Part shown: positions 1 through 8,176 of the stretch, in pieces
How positions within the stretch are numbered: the first letter of the stretch is position 1
How the letters are laid out: each line of letters starts with the position of its first letter
Assembly: GCA_007126675.1 (NCBI GenBank)
Contig: SLAU01000183.1
Location: 1-23,211, forward strand
Length of the DNA: 23,211 nt
Direction: 5' to 3'
DNA from: Balneolaceae bacterium
Lineage (GTDB): Bacteria; Bacteroidota; Rhodothermia; Balneolales; Balneolaceae
Translations under genes and position numbers: made by a program
Notes under the pieces: generated by a model
Database searches by the model: none
What the model saw: the letters and a program-made list of their open reading frames with translations, nothing else
Told to the model about the DNA's origin: nothing

Positions 1-985
1 GTGATGCAAAACCGATAGCTGTAGTAACACTTGTCAGAAATGTTGCGCTTCCCAGTGTTTTCAGCATCTCAAGAATGGAAGCACGCTTATCCATACCAAT
101 CTCCCTTGCATCATCATATTTCGAAATCATATGAATCGCATCTGCCACTCCAACGCATAACAGAATGGGAGCAATAGTGCTCGACATTATTTCGAGATAA
201 CCACCGGTGAGGTGCATAAATGCGATGGTGAAGAGCAGGGTAGTCCACACAATAATCATCGGAAAAAGCACGCCCCAAACACTTCTGTAGAGATACCACA
301 ACAGAATGATGATCAAAAAAGATGAAAACGCGATATAGGTTATGATCTCTCCATTCAGCAGATTTACGTACTGGTTTCGGAAATAGGGTATGCCGGAGAT
401 ATGGAACTCGAAACGGTCACTGTAAACTGACAGGATTTCATTCAGTTCATCAATAATTTGATTTCTGTTAGGGTAGGTATTGTACTCTTCATCGATAGAA
501 AGCAGAATTGCGGTAGCAGTGCCTGTTTCATTTATCAGAAAGCCTTCCAGAAATGGATCATGCTTTATGGCCTCCGCTGCTCGTTCGAACTCTCCTGACT
601 CAACCATCTGTTCCGTCAGATAGGGTTCAAATGTTAATGTGCCATCTTCTTCTTTGATTTCCCGAGCATTCCATATGCTGTTTACAGATTCTAACAATTC
701 AATATCCTGCAGTGATTTAGTGATATCTCTCAGAATTTTTAAATTCTCAGCAGACATCAGATTTTCGGCTGCAAATCCGATTAAAATCACATTATCATCA
801 CGGCCAAATTCACTTTCCAGCAAATCATAATCAGAAATAACCTGGTCATCTTCGGGATAGAAGCCCTCAAGGTTAAAATCGGTTTTTATCTGCGAGGCTG
901 GATAAATCGCAAGAAATATCAATAGTACGGAAATGACTATGACAGAGCCCGGGGCAGCCAGTAATATTTCGCCGAAACGCTTCAC
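1..985 (-). CDS. RND/MMPL superfamily exporter, N-terminal part (cut by window edge)
   Basis: The minus-strand frame is open from a GTG at 983-985 to the window start, giving about 328 residues. It begins VKRFGEILLAAPG and has a first membrane helix at about residues 8-27. A long periplasmic domain of roughly 190 residues follows, then closely spaced membrane helices, including the segments IIILLWYLY and FPMIIVWTTLLF. The stretch GVADAIHMISKY resembles the conserved helix-4 region of MMPL/RND exporters (COG1033 type). These are proton-driven inner-membrane transporters for lipids or hydrophobic compounds. The reading frame has an in-frame stop at 1025-1027, so the GTG is the first usual start codon; no good Shine-Dalgarno site precedes it. 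It lies 76 bases downstream of a beta-barrel gene on the same strand, so the two probably form an exporter/outer-membrane pair. Substrate unknown. The C-terminal half is outside the window. Confidence 0.85.
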   Translation of the reverse strand, partial: MKRFGEILLAAPGSVIVISVLLIFLAIYPASQIKTDFNLEGFYPEDDQVISDYDLLESEFGRDDNVILIGFAAENLMSAENLKILRDITKSLQDIELLESVNSIWNAREIKEEDGTLTFEPYLTEQMVESGEFERAAEAIKHDPFLEGFLINETGTATAILLSIDEEYNTYPNRNQIIDELNEILSVYSDRFEFHISGIPYFRNQYVNLLNGEIITYIAFSSFLIIILLWYLYRSVWGVLFPMIIVWTTLLFTIAFMHLTGGYLEIMSSTIAPILLCVGVADAIHMISKYDDAREIGMDKRASILEMLKTLGSATFLTSVTTAIGFAS

Positions 986-1061
986 TTCAAAGGAGTTATT
1001 TGATGATACATGAAGAATGAGAACCTAATCTCTGTCGATGGCATTCCACTTTTGTAACGAT

Positions 1062-2441
1062 TTAAAAATACACAGCAATTCTGCTGAACAGAAAGCTATT
1101 TTCTCTGAATTGATGAAATGTAAAGTGGCCGTAAAATGGGGAGACCTGATCGCCGCCAAAAAGATTTGTACCCAATGCCAGCTCAAGATTATCTCTGAGG
1201 TCGTAAATTCCCTGAAACTGTACCCAGAAATCATCCCCAAAGAAATTGTAACGATTTAATGCTATCAACTGAAGCCTCTCCCGTAAAAAAGATCGTTGTG
1301 CATAAGATACCATATAAGGGAAATATTGCTGTGGTAATATCTTATCCTCATAATTCAGTATGATCTCTAAAAAACCCTGGACTCCAATTGTTGTATTTTT
1401 GACCGACGTTTGCAGGCCAATCATTTGATGCAGCCAGGGTTTACTGAGAAGGTATCCGTCATCCCTTATTTCGAATTCTTGCAATACGTTTAACGCTTCC
1501 AAAGGATCTTCAAGAGCATCTTCTAAACGGCTCACAGCTACCGGTAAAAAGGTAAATAATCTGTCTTTCGCGAAAAGAAATTCATTGCTCAGCTGCCAAC
1601 TTTGCGATATTTGCCATGTTAAACTGTAGCCGGCCATTAGTGACGTTTCGTAGGTTTCGCGTAGTTGTACCGCCGGTAGTTCAAAAAAATTGGGTGGAAC
1701 AAATTCGAGTGCAAAAGCCGGCATCGGGTGTGCCCAGTGATACAGCAAGAAGTTCACATTTAAATCAGATATAGAATTTAAAGAGTAATTCAATGCCAGC
1801 TGAATGTTTTTGAGATCGCGCTGGGGATCAGGTCCGGGGAAATTTATAGGTATTACATTCTGAAATTCCTGTACCGGAAACCAAACAGAATCTTGGTCCG
1901 GCAGCAGATCGGGCTGAATAGAAGGAGCCAGAATAAACTGTAGGTAGTTGGATCCAAAGTATCTTGTTGCACTCAATGCGGTGACACCAACTCTCAATTC
2001 TGATGGATCTCTTGTCAAAAATTCCCGTAAATCAACAGGAGAAATGATATCTGTAACAAAACCACCATTAGAAACCCCCAGAATAATCTTCTGTTTTCCA
2101 ATGCGGAAATCGGTCGTATTTCCATAAAAATCAAAGTAAGCTTCGCGCAGTAATATCTCAGCTGATGAATTCTGACTGTATCGATCTAATAACTCCAGTT
2201 CAGCACGAAATTGTCCGAAATCAAAACTGCTGTTTAAACCTAATTGAAGAGTACTTCTGCCGGTTAAAAGTTCATTATCTCCTGTGGTTTGAAAAGCATT
2301 ATAATTTTGAAATTCGCCTGATAAATTAGTTTGAGAAAAAGCGATAGAAGAGAGGGAAAATGAACACAATATTGCGAGGAATGCAATGACATTTTTCCGC
2401 CACAATTGCCGAATATGCAAAAAATAATTTCTTTTATCCAC
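1062..2441 (-). CDS. Outer-membrane beta-barrel protein paired with RND exporter
   Basis: 459 residues. The N-terminus has a basic stretch followed by a hydrophobic core and an AFSQ-type cleavage site near residue 37, which is a Sec signal peptide. The rest alternates short polar turns with amphipathic strands rich in aromatic residues. It ends in AVYF, and a terminal phenylalanine is the usual BAM recognition signal of outer-membrane barrels. No plug domain, TonB box or carboxypeptidase-like domain is evident, so it is not a SusC/TonB receptor. Size and operon setting resemble the DUF1302-like or alginate-export-like barrels found next to RND/MMPL exporters, but I cannot assign a family by eye. 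It is transcribed toward the RND gene (76-base gap) and may form the outer-membrane part of that system. No periplasmic adaptor gene is visible between them. Confidence 0.75.
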   Translation of the reverse strand: MDKRNYFLHIRQLWRKNVIAFLAILCSFSLSSIAFSQTNLSGEFQNYNAFQTTGDNELLTGRSTLQLGLNSSFDFGQFRAELELLDRYSQNSSAEILLREAYFDFYGNTTDFRIGKQKIILGVSNGGFVTDIISPVDLREFLTRDPSELRVGVTALSATRYFGSNYLQFILAPSIQPDLLPDQDSVWFPVQEFQNVIPINFPGPDPQRDLKNIQLALNYSLNSISDLNVNFLLYHWAHPMPAFALEFVPPNFFELPAVQLRETYETSLMAGYSLTWQISQSWQLSNEFLFAKDRLFTFLPVAVSRLEDALEDPLEALNVLQEFEIRDDGYLLSKPWLHQMIGLQTSVKNTTIGVQGFLEIILNYEDKILPQQYFPYMVSYAQRSFLRERLQLIALNRYNFFGDDFWVQFQGIYDLRDNLELALGTNLFGGDQVSPFYGHFTFHQFRENSFLFSRIAVYF

Positions 2442-2558
2442 AATTACATTGATGATTATTCAAAATATGCTTAAATTTAAACCATTGTGGATTAATCTTA
2501 TCTGACTTCCACATCTATCCAAAATTAGAATCAAAACATTTCATATCTGAAGCAAAAT

Positions 2559-3029
2559 ATGACTATGGCGCACGAAAGAATCGAAGTTAACCTACCGCTA
2601 GCCAAAACTTACGAATTACTTTGCAACCCTGTACATTTTACTAAATTTTTGAGTCGTATTGATTCTATTGAAAAAGTTAATTCCCAAACTTTCGATTACT
2701 CAACGAAGATTGGTGATGAGGAGTTTCAATGGACCACGAACATTATTGATAATCTGCGCAATACACGATTTGCATGGATTACAATCAATGGAAATTTAAA
2801 TCAAACCGGTACTATTCGTTTTACGCCGCTTGATAACGGAAAACGTACACGTGTTGATTTTTCACTCGATTACAGAACTTTCTTCGGAGATCCTGACGAA
2901 GATCTTGCAGAGTTTATCGAAGGTTTGCCCTCTCAGCTTAAAAAAGATCTGGAAAAATTTAAAGATTTAGCAGAAACAGATACCTTTAAGGATGAAGAGG
3001 TAGAGGAAGGCAGTGAAGTAACGGCTTAA
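2559..3029 (+). CDS. SRPBCC (START/polyketide cyclase-like) family protein
   Basis: 156 residues, predicted cytoplasmic, no signal peptide. The order of elements fits the helix-grip fold. First comes a strand with ERIEVNLPLAKTYELL, typical of the SRPBCC start where the ligand-cavity helix follows. Several strands then cover residues 35-110 (DYSTKIGDEEFQW, TRFAWITING, GTIRFTPL, TRVDFSLDY). A long C-terminal helix begins at about residue 118. An acidic tail (about residues 144-156) follows. Proteins of this type bind hydrophobic small molecules, and some resemble the coenzyme Q-binding COQ10 group; the ligand here cannot be inferred. A second Met at codon 3 is an alternative start. The gene stands alone, divergent from the barrel gene and closed by an intrinsic terminator. 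Confidence 0.75.
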   Translation: MTMAHERIEVNLPLAKTYELLCNPVHFTKFLSRIDSIEKVNSQTFDYSTKIGDEEFQWTTNIIDNLRNTRFAWITINGNLNQTGTIRFTPLDNGKRTRVDFSLDYRTFFGDPDEDLAEFIEGLPSQLKKDLEKFKDLAETDTFKDEEVEEGSEVTA

Positions 3030-3050
3030 GCTTTATAAAAATAATGAACT

Positions 3051-3088
3051 AAAAAATGCGGTCTGCCATCACAGATCGCATTTTTTTT
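3051..3088 (+). terminator. Intrinsic terminator after the SRPBCC gene
   Basis: The arm at 3051-3065 pairs with 3072-3086 to give a 15-pair stem (one G-T wobble) around the six-base loop CCATCA. The A-run on the left pairs with the T-run on the right, which extends to 3088. A-tract, stem and T-tract make it a strong terminator for the upstream gene and a possible bidirectional one. It stops only 11 bases before the annotated aroE start. Confidence 0.85.
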
Positions 3089-3099
3089 ATCTATATAAT

Positions 3100-3972
3100 A
3101 TGGATTTATCCTTCAGTCAATTTAAAACTTCTGAGCATTCCAGTAGAAACCACTTCCTGGTGATCGGTAATCCTATTTCTCATTCACTGTCACCGGTTAT
3201 GCATAACATTGCACTAAGAGAACATGGAATAGGTGCAGAGTATTTTGCCATTCAATTGCTAGAAGATGAAATTCCTCAGTTTATCTCGTGGATGAATCGC
3301 GAAACTTTCAGAGGATGTAATATCACTGTTCCATACAAATCAGAGTTTTTAGATGCTGTAGATGAATTAAATCCTGTAGCCGAAGAATTACAAGCAATCA
3401 ACACTATCAAAAAAAATGAAACCGGCACCAGGTTGATCGGCTACAACACCGATCCTTATGGGTTTATACAACCATTGAATGAATTTTCTGATGACCTTGA
3501 TGGCTTATCCGCGATAGTTTTCGGGAGTGGCGGTTCCGCTAAAGCAGTTGTTTACGCTTTACTGCAGTATGGTATGGATAATGTCGTAGTGGTTTCCAGA
3601 AATCCGGATCGTGTAGCTAAAGATGGGATTTTTGTTGAATGTGAGGTAACCAACTATGATGGCTGGCAACATTACACCGAAGATGCCGGACTTTTTGTTA
3701 ACACCACACCGGTGGGTATGCCGCCACTTACTGATAAAGAACTTTTATCTGCGAGTGGTTATAGTTTCATGGAAGACAAAATTTGCTATGATCTGATATA
3801 TAATCCATCTGAAACTCTTTTCCTGAAGCATGCCAAAGCTGCCGGAGCTATTACCATAAACGGCCTTGATATGCTGATTCACCAGGGAAGCAGATCATTT
3901 GAAATATGGACCGGAAATAGTTTTCCAATCGATAAGATTAAAAGCGAACTTTTCAATATTATGAACGGATGA
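3100..3972 (+). CDS. aroE: Shikimate dehydrogenase (NADP+)
   Basis: Reduces 3-dehydroshikimate to shikimate in the chorismate pathway; cytoplasmic. Of 290 residues, the catalytic domain carries the shikimate-binding SHSLSP (Ser29, Ser31), the catalytic Lys80 in NITVPYK and Asp118 in YNTDP. The Rossmann domain has FGSGGSAKAV (about 141-150) for NADP, and NTTPVGMPP and NGLDMLIHQG follow in the expected order. The N-terminus is about 14-16 residues longer than in typical AroE before GNPISHS. The annotated ATG follows a terminator by only 11 bases, so the true start could lie slightly downstream at a non-ATG codon, because no other Met occurs before residue 34. It is the first gene of a tight plus-strand operon and overlaps pgeF by four bases (ATGA). 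Confidence 0.95.
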   Translation: MDLSFSQFKTSEHSSRNHFLVIGNPISHSLSPVMHNIALREHGIGAEYFAIQLLEDEIPQFISWMNRETFRGCNITVPYKSEFLDAVDELNPVAEELQAINTIKKNETGTRLIGYNTDPYGFIQPLNEFSDDLDGLSAIVFGSGGSAKAVVYALLQYGMDNVVVVSRNPDRVAKDGIFVECEVTNYDGWQHYTEDAGLFVNTTPVGMPPLTDKELLSASGYSFMEDKICYDLIYNPSETLFLKHAKAAGAITINGLDMLIHQGSRSFEIWTGNSFPIDKIKSELFNIMNG

Positions 3973-4718
3973 ATATACCGGTAACCCTTATCTCTTTTTT
4001 GAACAATGAATCGATAACTGCAGGTTTTACATTTGCGGGGAAAGACCAGATAAATAAGGATTCTGAAATTCCCGGATTCAATCTTGGTGATAATACAACA
4101 GCTGATTCATCTGAAGTTGAAAGTAATCTGAATCTGCTGCTGGAAAAAGTAGGTGTAAACAGAGAGAGCATCGTACTTGCTGATCAAATTCATAGTAATA
4201 AGGTAAAATTTGCAGATCAGGGTGGTTATTACGAAGGTTTTGATGGGTTTGTAACCAATAAAAAAGATTTAGTACTTGGAATAAAAGTTGCTGACTGCGC
4301 TGCAATTCTTTTTGCTGATACCAAAAATGGCATTGTAGGCGCTGCACATGCCGGCTGGCGGGGAGCTGTTGCAGGAATAGTTAAAAACACTGTTGAAACC
4401 ATGAAGAATTACGGAGCAAAATGTTCAGAAATCAGGGCATATGTATCTCCATGTATCTCCAAACACAAATTTGAAGTGGGAGAGGAGGTAGCCGTTCAAT
4501 TTCCAGAAGAATTTGTTGACAGACACAGTTTTTCAAAACCCCATATCGATTTAAAGGCTTTTGTAAAAAAACAGTTGACTGATAACGGGATACTCAATGA
4601 AAATATAAGAGTATCAGATGGCTGCACTTTTAGCAATGATCATTTTTATTCATTCCGAAGAGAACGGGAAAAGGCCGGCAGAATGTTGGGTTTTATAAAA
4701 TTGAACTCAATCTCATAA
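3969..4718 (+). CDS. pgeF: Laccase-domain protein, peptidoglycan editing factor PgeF (YfiH family)
   Basis: 249 residues, cytoplasmic, usual family length. The conserved metal site of the Cu-oxidase_4/YfiH family is visible as His75 (in ADQIHSNKV), Cys110 (in KVADCAAILFAD) and His127 (in GAAHAGWRG). Downstream are YVSPCIS and the C-terminal block DHFYSFRRE. Family members have been described as purine nucleoside phosphorylases/adenosine deaminases. In E. coli PgeF keeps L-Ser from replacing L-Ala in peptidoglycan precursors. The start ATG overlaps the aroE stop (ATGA), which suggests translational coupling. Only eight bases separate its stop from the next gene. Confidence 0.92.
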   Translation: MNIPVTLISFLNNESITAGFTFAGKDQINKDSEIPGFNLGDNTTADSSEVESNLNLLLEKVGVNRESIVLADQIHSNKVKFADQGGYYEGFDGFVTNKKDLVLGIKVADCAAILFADTKNGIVGAAHAGWRGAVAGIVKNTVETMKNYGAKCSEIRAYVSPCISKHKFEVGEEVAVQFPEEFVDRHSFSKPHIDLKAFVKKQLTDNGILNENIRVSDGCTFSNDHFYSFRREREKAGRMLGFIKLNSIS

Positions 4719-4726
4719 ATAATCTC

Positions 4727-5638
4727 GTGCGCGTTAGTTATTCCGAAGGCTACTATGCTCCTTTACCTGATGGCCATATTTTCCCGATGGGAAAGTTCAG
4801 GGAATTAAGAAATTATCTGATCAGAAATAAAATCCTGGCTGAAAATCAGATTACCGAACCAAAAATGGCAGATATCCACAATTTGTGTACCGCTCATACT
4901 TCTAAATACGCACTGGATGTCTGGAATGGATCATTGGATAAGAAGCAACAGCGAAGGATGGGTTTACCCTGGACAAAAGAGCTTGCCGTACGATCCAGAC
5001 TTGCTGTACAAGGTACAATTAATGCAGGTTTGATGGCTCTTCAGGATGGTATGTCAGGTAACCTTGCCGGCGGCACCCATCATGCAATGCCCGGCTACGG
5101 AGAAGGCTTTTGCGTTTATAATGATGTAGCAGTAGCCGTTAAAGTTTTACAGCAGGCAAAGTGGGTTAAAAATGTTTTGATCATCGATTGTGATGTGCAT
5201 CAGGGAAATGGAAATGCACATATTTTTGCCGGAAACAGCGAAGTATACACATTCTCGATACACGGCGAAAAAAACTATCCGTTCAGAAAACCACCATCAA
5301 CGTATGATATTGGTTTGCCTGATGGCACCAAAGACAAACAATACCTGAGTACCCTTGAAACTGCTTTAAACAGAATCTTTGAGAACTTTAAACCCGATAT
5401 CGTCTTTTATCTCGCAGGGATTGATCCACTTGAAACGGATCATTTTGGCCGTTTATCATTAACCTTAAACGGTTTGAGAGAGAGAGAAAACCTTGTGATA
5501 GAATCTATTGTTACAAAAGATATACCGATCACCCTGTTGTTATCAGGCGGTTACGCACCTTCGGTAAGAGAAACCGCTGAAGCTCATGCAATTTTATATG
5601 AAAGTGCAGACAGGATTTACAAAAAACATTTAGCATGA
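4727..5638 (+). CDS. Histone deacetylase-superfamily zinc amidohydrolase
   Basis: 303 residues, cytoplasmic. The arginase/deacetylase fold signature is complete. The His dyad is in GGTHHA (His118, His119), followed by GEGFCVYNDVAVA. The zinc ligands are Asp156 and His158 in DCDVHQGNGN and Asp233 in YLAGIDPL. A candidate transition-state tyrosine is in LSGGY (Tyr276). The usual DxDxHHGxG motif reads DCDVHQGNG here, with Gln in place of the second His. Bacterial relatives deacetylate small acetylated amines or lysines; the substrate here is unknown. The start is GTG at 4727-4729; no upstream alternative fits. It sits inside an envelope and isoprenoid operon, eight bases after pgeF and 22 before dxr. 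Confidence 0.9.
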   Translation: MRVSYSEGYYAPLPDGHIFPMGKFRELRNYLIRNKILAENQITEPKMADIHNLCTAHTSKYALDVWNGSLDKKQQRRMGLPWTKELAVRSRLAVQGTINAGLMALQDGMSGNLAGGTHHAMPGYGEGFCVYNDVAVAVKVLQQAKWVKNVLIIDCDVHQGNGNAHIFAGNSEVYTFSIHGEKNYPFRKPPSTYDIGLPDGTKDKQYLSTLETALNRIFENFKPDIVFYLAGIDPLETDHFGRLSLTLNGLRERENLVIESIVTKDIPITLLLSGGYAPSVRETAEAHAILYESADRIYKKHLA

Positions 5639-5660
5639 AAATCTATATTTTACGAACTGC

Positions 5661-6830
5661 ATGAAAACGACCGATTCATTGGGAAAAAAATCTGTAGTAA
5701 TACTTGGTTCCACGGGCTCAATTGGCACTCAGGCTCTCGAAATTATAGAAAATAAATCTTCCGAATTTAGTGTCTGTGGCTTGTCAGGCAACAAAAACTG
5801 GAAACTACTTGCCAGCCAGGTAAATCAGTTTAAACCGGACTTTGTTGTATTAAGTGATGAATCGAACCGGGAAAGTTTTGAGAACTCTCTTACACATAAG
5901 CCAAAGAACATTGAATATGGCACTGAGCATCTCACATCTCTTGCAACCTTTGATAAGGCTGATCTGATTTTAAACAGCCTGGTAGGCTTTTCCGGCTTTA
6001 AAAGCACATATGAAGCGCTAAAAAATGATAAAAAAGTTGCATTAGCCAACAAAGAATCACTTGTGGTTGGCGGTGAAATACTATCCTCTTTGCCTGGATT
6101 TACAAGGAATCTGATTCCTGTAGATTCCGAACATTCGGCAATGCTTCAATGTCTTTTGGGTGAAGATTATTCATCCATCAATAAGATCATCATTACCGCA
6201 AGCGGCGGGCCTTTCAGGGAATACTCTAAACAACAGATGAGCTCAATAACCGTTAATGATGCATTGAAGCATCCAAACTGGGAGATGGGAAATAAAATTA
6301 CCATCGACTCATCAACTATGATGAATAAAGGTTTGGAAATAATTGAAGCTCAATGGCTTTTCAATGTAGATATAGAAAAAATAGAGCCGATAATTCACCC
6401 GCAAAGTATCATTCATTCAATTATTGAGTTCACAGATGGTTCATCAAAAGCCCAGATGGGTCCGCCTGATATGAAAGTGCCAATTCTTTATTCACTTACT
6501 TATCCGGAAAGGTCTCATTATCCCAACAGTGTATTAGACTATAGTAAATCAATGTCTCTAACTTTTGAACCTGTTGATTTTACTAAGTTTCCATGTATTC
6601 GTCTTGCGATAAACAGTGCAAAGAAAGGAGGTATTGCACCATGCGTTATGAATGCTGCAAACGAAATTGCCGTTGAACGCTTTTTAAAGAAAGAAATTAG
6701 TTATATTCAGATCCCTGAAATAATTGAAAAATCATTGGAAAAATTTGAACAGAGTGAATCAATTTCACCACCTGTGTTGTTTGAAACAGACAGGGAAACC
6801 CGCATTTATGCAGAGTCTCTTTTTAGCTGA
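5661..6830 (+). CDS. dxr: 1-deoxy-D-xylulose 5-phosphate reductoisomerase
   Basis: Second enzyme of the MEP pathway: converts DXP to 2-C-methyl-D-erythritol 4-phosphate with NADPH and a divalent metal. 389 residues, normal length. The NADPH loop is ILGSTGSIGTQALEI (about 14-28), and ALANKESLV follows. The metal site is Asp155 and Glu157 in PVDSEHSA plus Glu226 in MNKGLE. The flexible loop contains HPNWEMG (His204), and the substrate phosphate region is ASGGPFR. The stop lies two bases before the rseP start, an arrangement also frequent in Bacteroidota. Presence of dxr implies the organism makes isoprenoids by the MEP route. Confidence 0.97.
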   Translation: MKTTDSLGKKSVVILGSTGSIGTQALEIIENKSSEFSVCGLSGNKNWKLLASQVNQFKPDFVVLSDESNRESFENSLTHKPKNIEYGTEHLTSLATFDKADLILNSLVGFSGFKSTYEALKNDKKVALANKESLVVGGEILSSLPGFTRNLIPVDSEHSAMLQCLLGEDYSSINKIIITASGGPFREYSKQQMSSITVNDALKHPNWEMGNKITIDSSTMMNKGLEIIEAQWLFNVDIEKIEPIIHPQSIIHSIIEFTDGSSKAQMGPPDMKVPILYSLTYPERSHYPNSVLDYSKSMSLTFEPVDFTKFPCIRLAINSAKKGGIAPCVMNAANEIAVERFLKKEISYIQIPEIIEKSLEKFEQSESISPPVLFETDRETRIYAESLFS

Positions 6831-6832
6831 CC

Positions 6833-8173
6833 ATGGAATGGATAATTAGCATTTCCTCAACGCTGCTGATATTTATAGCAGCGATATTTATTCTTGTTAC
6901 GGTACACGAACTTGGCCATTTTCTTGCAGCCAAATTTTTTAACATGCGCGTGGACCGATTTTCTATCGGATTTCCCCCAAATATTTTTGGCATCAAGAGA
7001 GGTGAAACCGAGTACGTAATTGGTGCAACACCATTAGGCGGTTATGTGAAAATTGCCGGTATGATTGATGAAAGCATGGACGATGATTTCACCAATCATG
7101 AACCTAAAGATGACGAATTCAGAAGCAAACCGGTGTGGCAGCGAATCATTGTGATTACAGCAGGTGTAATTTTCAATGCTATTTTAGCAGTTATTATTTA
7201 TGCCGGTATAGCTCTTCATTACGGAGAGGACGTAATTCCTATTGATTCAATCCAGGGAGTTTATGTTGCTGAAAGTTCGTTAGCTGAGGAAATTGGCATG
7301 CAAACCGGAGACAGGGTAATAGGAATTAATGGAAGAGAAGTTGAGTATTTTAACCAGCTTTTTTCACCATCAGCAATTACAGGACGTGATCTCACCTTTA
7401 TGATAGAAAGGGATGGAGAAGTTTTAAATTTGTCAACTCCACCCAACTTTCTTGACAGACTTGCACAAGATCCATTCCTGAGTCCTGAAATGGCAATGCC
7501 AAGTAAGGTCAGTGATGTATTAGAGGATAGCCCTGCTGAGCTAGCAGGACTTAAGCCCGGTGATAAAGTAATAAAGGCCGGAGGTGAAGAGATCAGTTTT
7601 TGGGTTCAGCTTGTAAATAAAATACAGGATACAGAAGAGTCTTTAAGTTTATCGGTTCAGCGTAATGGAGAAATCATAAACACATCTGTTTCTCCCGATC
7701 CTGAGTCAAGGATGATTGGAATTGCAGGACCGACACACTCCGATGTTTTTCAGATTCAGACTCTTACATATGATTTCTCTGAGTCGGTAGCTATGGGTTT
7801 TACCCGCACAAATGACACATTTTTTGGGATTATACAGGGACTTACAAAAATGGTTTCGGGTGATATATCGGTGCGAGATAACCTTGGGGGGCCTGTAGCA
7901 ATCGCAAATGTTACCAGAGAAGCCACCGATACAAGAGGGCTGCTTGGTTTTTGGGAGATCACTGCATTCCTAAGTATAACCCTTGCCATTATGAATATGC
8001 TTCCTATACCGGCACTTGACGGCGGACACTTCATGTTTCTTGTGTACGAAGGAATTACCCGCAGAGAGCCATCGCAAAAAGTTAAAATGGCATTACAACA
8101 ATTAGGTTTTATTTTTCTGATAGGATTAATTATTCTCGTTACATTTAACGATATATTGAGAACATTTGGATAA
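6833..8173 (+). CDS. rseP: Site-2 intramembrane zinc metalloprotease RseP
   Basis: 446-residue inner-membrane protease. The first helix carries the zinc motif HELGH (His25, Glu26, His29). Two periplasmic PDZ domains follow, at about residues 145-205 and 222-290. The C-terminal helix region has NMLPIPALDGGH, with Asp396 as the third zinc ligand. This is the full M50B arrangement of E. coli RseP, which cleaves anti-sigma factors such as RseA and clears remnant signal peptides. No anti-sigma or ECF sigma gene is visible nearby, so the substrate is not evident here. It is separated by two bases from dxr and three from psd, so it is almost certainly cotranscribed. Confidence 0.95.
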   Translation: MEWIISISSTLLIFIAAIFILVTVHELGHFLAAKFFNMRVDRFSIGFPPNIFGIKRGETEYVIGATPLGGYVKIAGMIDESMDDDFTNHEPKDDEFRSKPVWQRIIVITAGVIFNAILAVIIYAGIALHYGEDVIPIDSIQGVYVAESSLAEEIGMQTGDRVIGINGREVEYFNQLFSPSAITGRDLTFMIERDGEVLNLSTPPNFLDRLAQDPFLSPEMAMPSKVSDVLEDSPAELAGLKPGDKVIKAGGEEISFWVQLVNKIQDTEESLSLSVQRNGEIINTSVSPDPESRMIGIAGPTHSDVFQIQTLTYDFSESVAMGFTRTNDTFFGIIQGLTKMVSGDISVRDNLGGPVAIANVTREATDTRGLLGFWEITAFLSITLAIMNMLPIPALDGGHFMFLVYEGITRREPSQKVKMALQQLGFIFLIGLIILVTFNDILRTFG

Positions 8174-8176
8174 ACA

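Noticed and set aside
1038..1259. A 73-codon plus-strand frame and a 71-codon minus-strand frame (1025-1240) at the barrel/RND junction.
   Set aside because: Both overlap the C-terminal end of the barrel gene, whose terminal aromatic residue and strand pattern are convincing.
3094..3099. TATAAT directly before the aroE ATG as a -10 box.
   Set aside because: A start site set by it would fall inside the gene, after the annotated ATG, and no -35 partner is evident; A/T-rich sequence next to a terminator gives such matches by chance.
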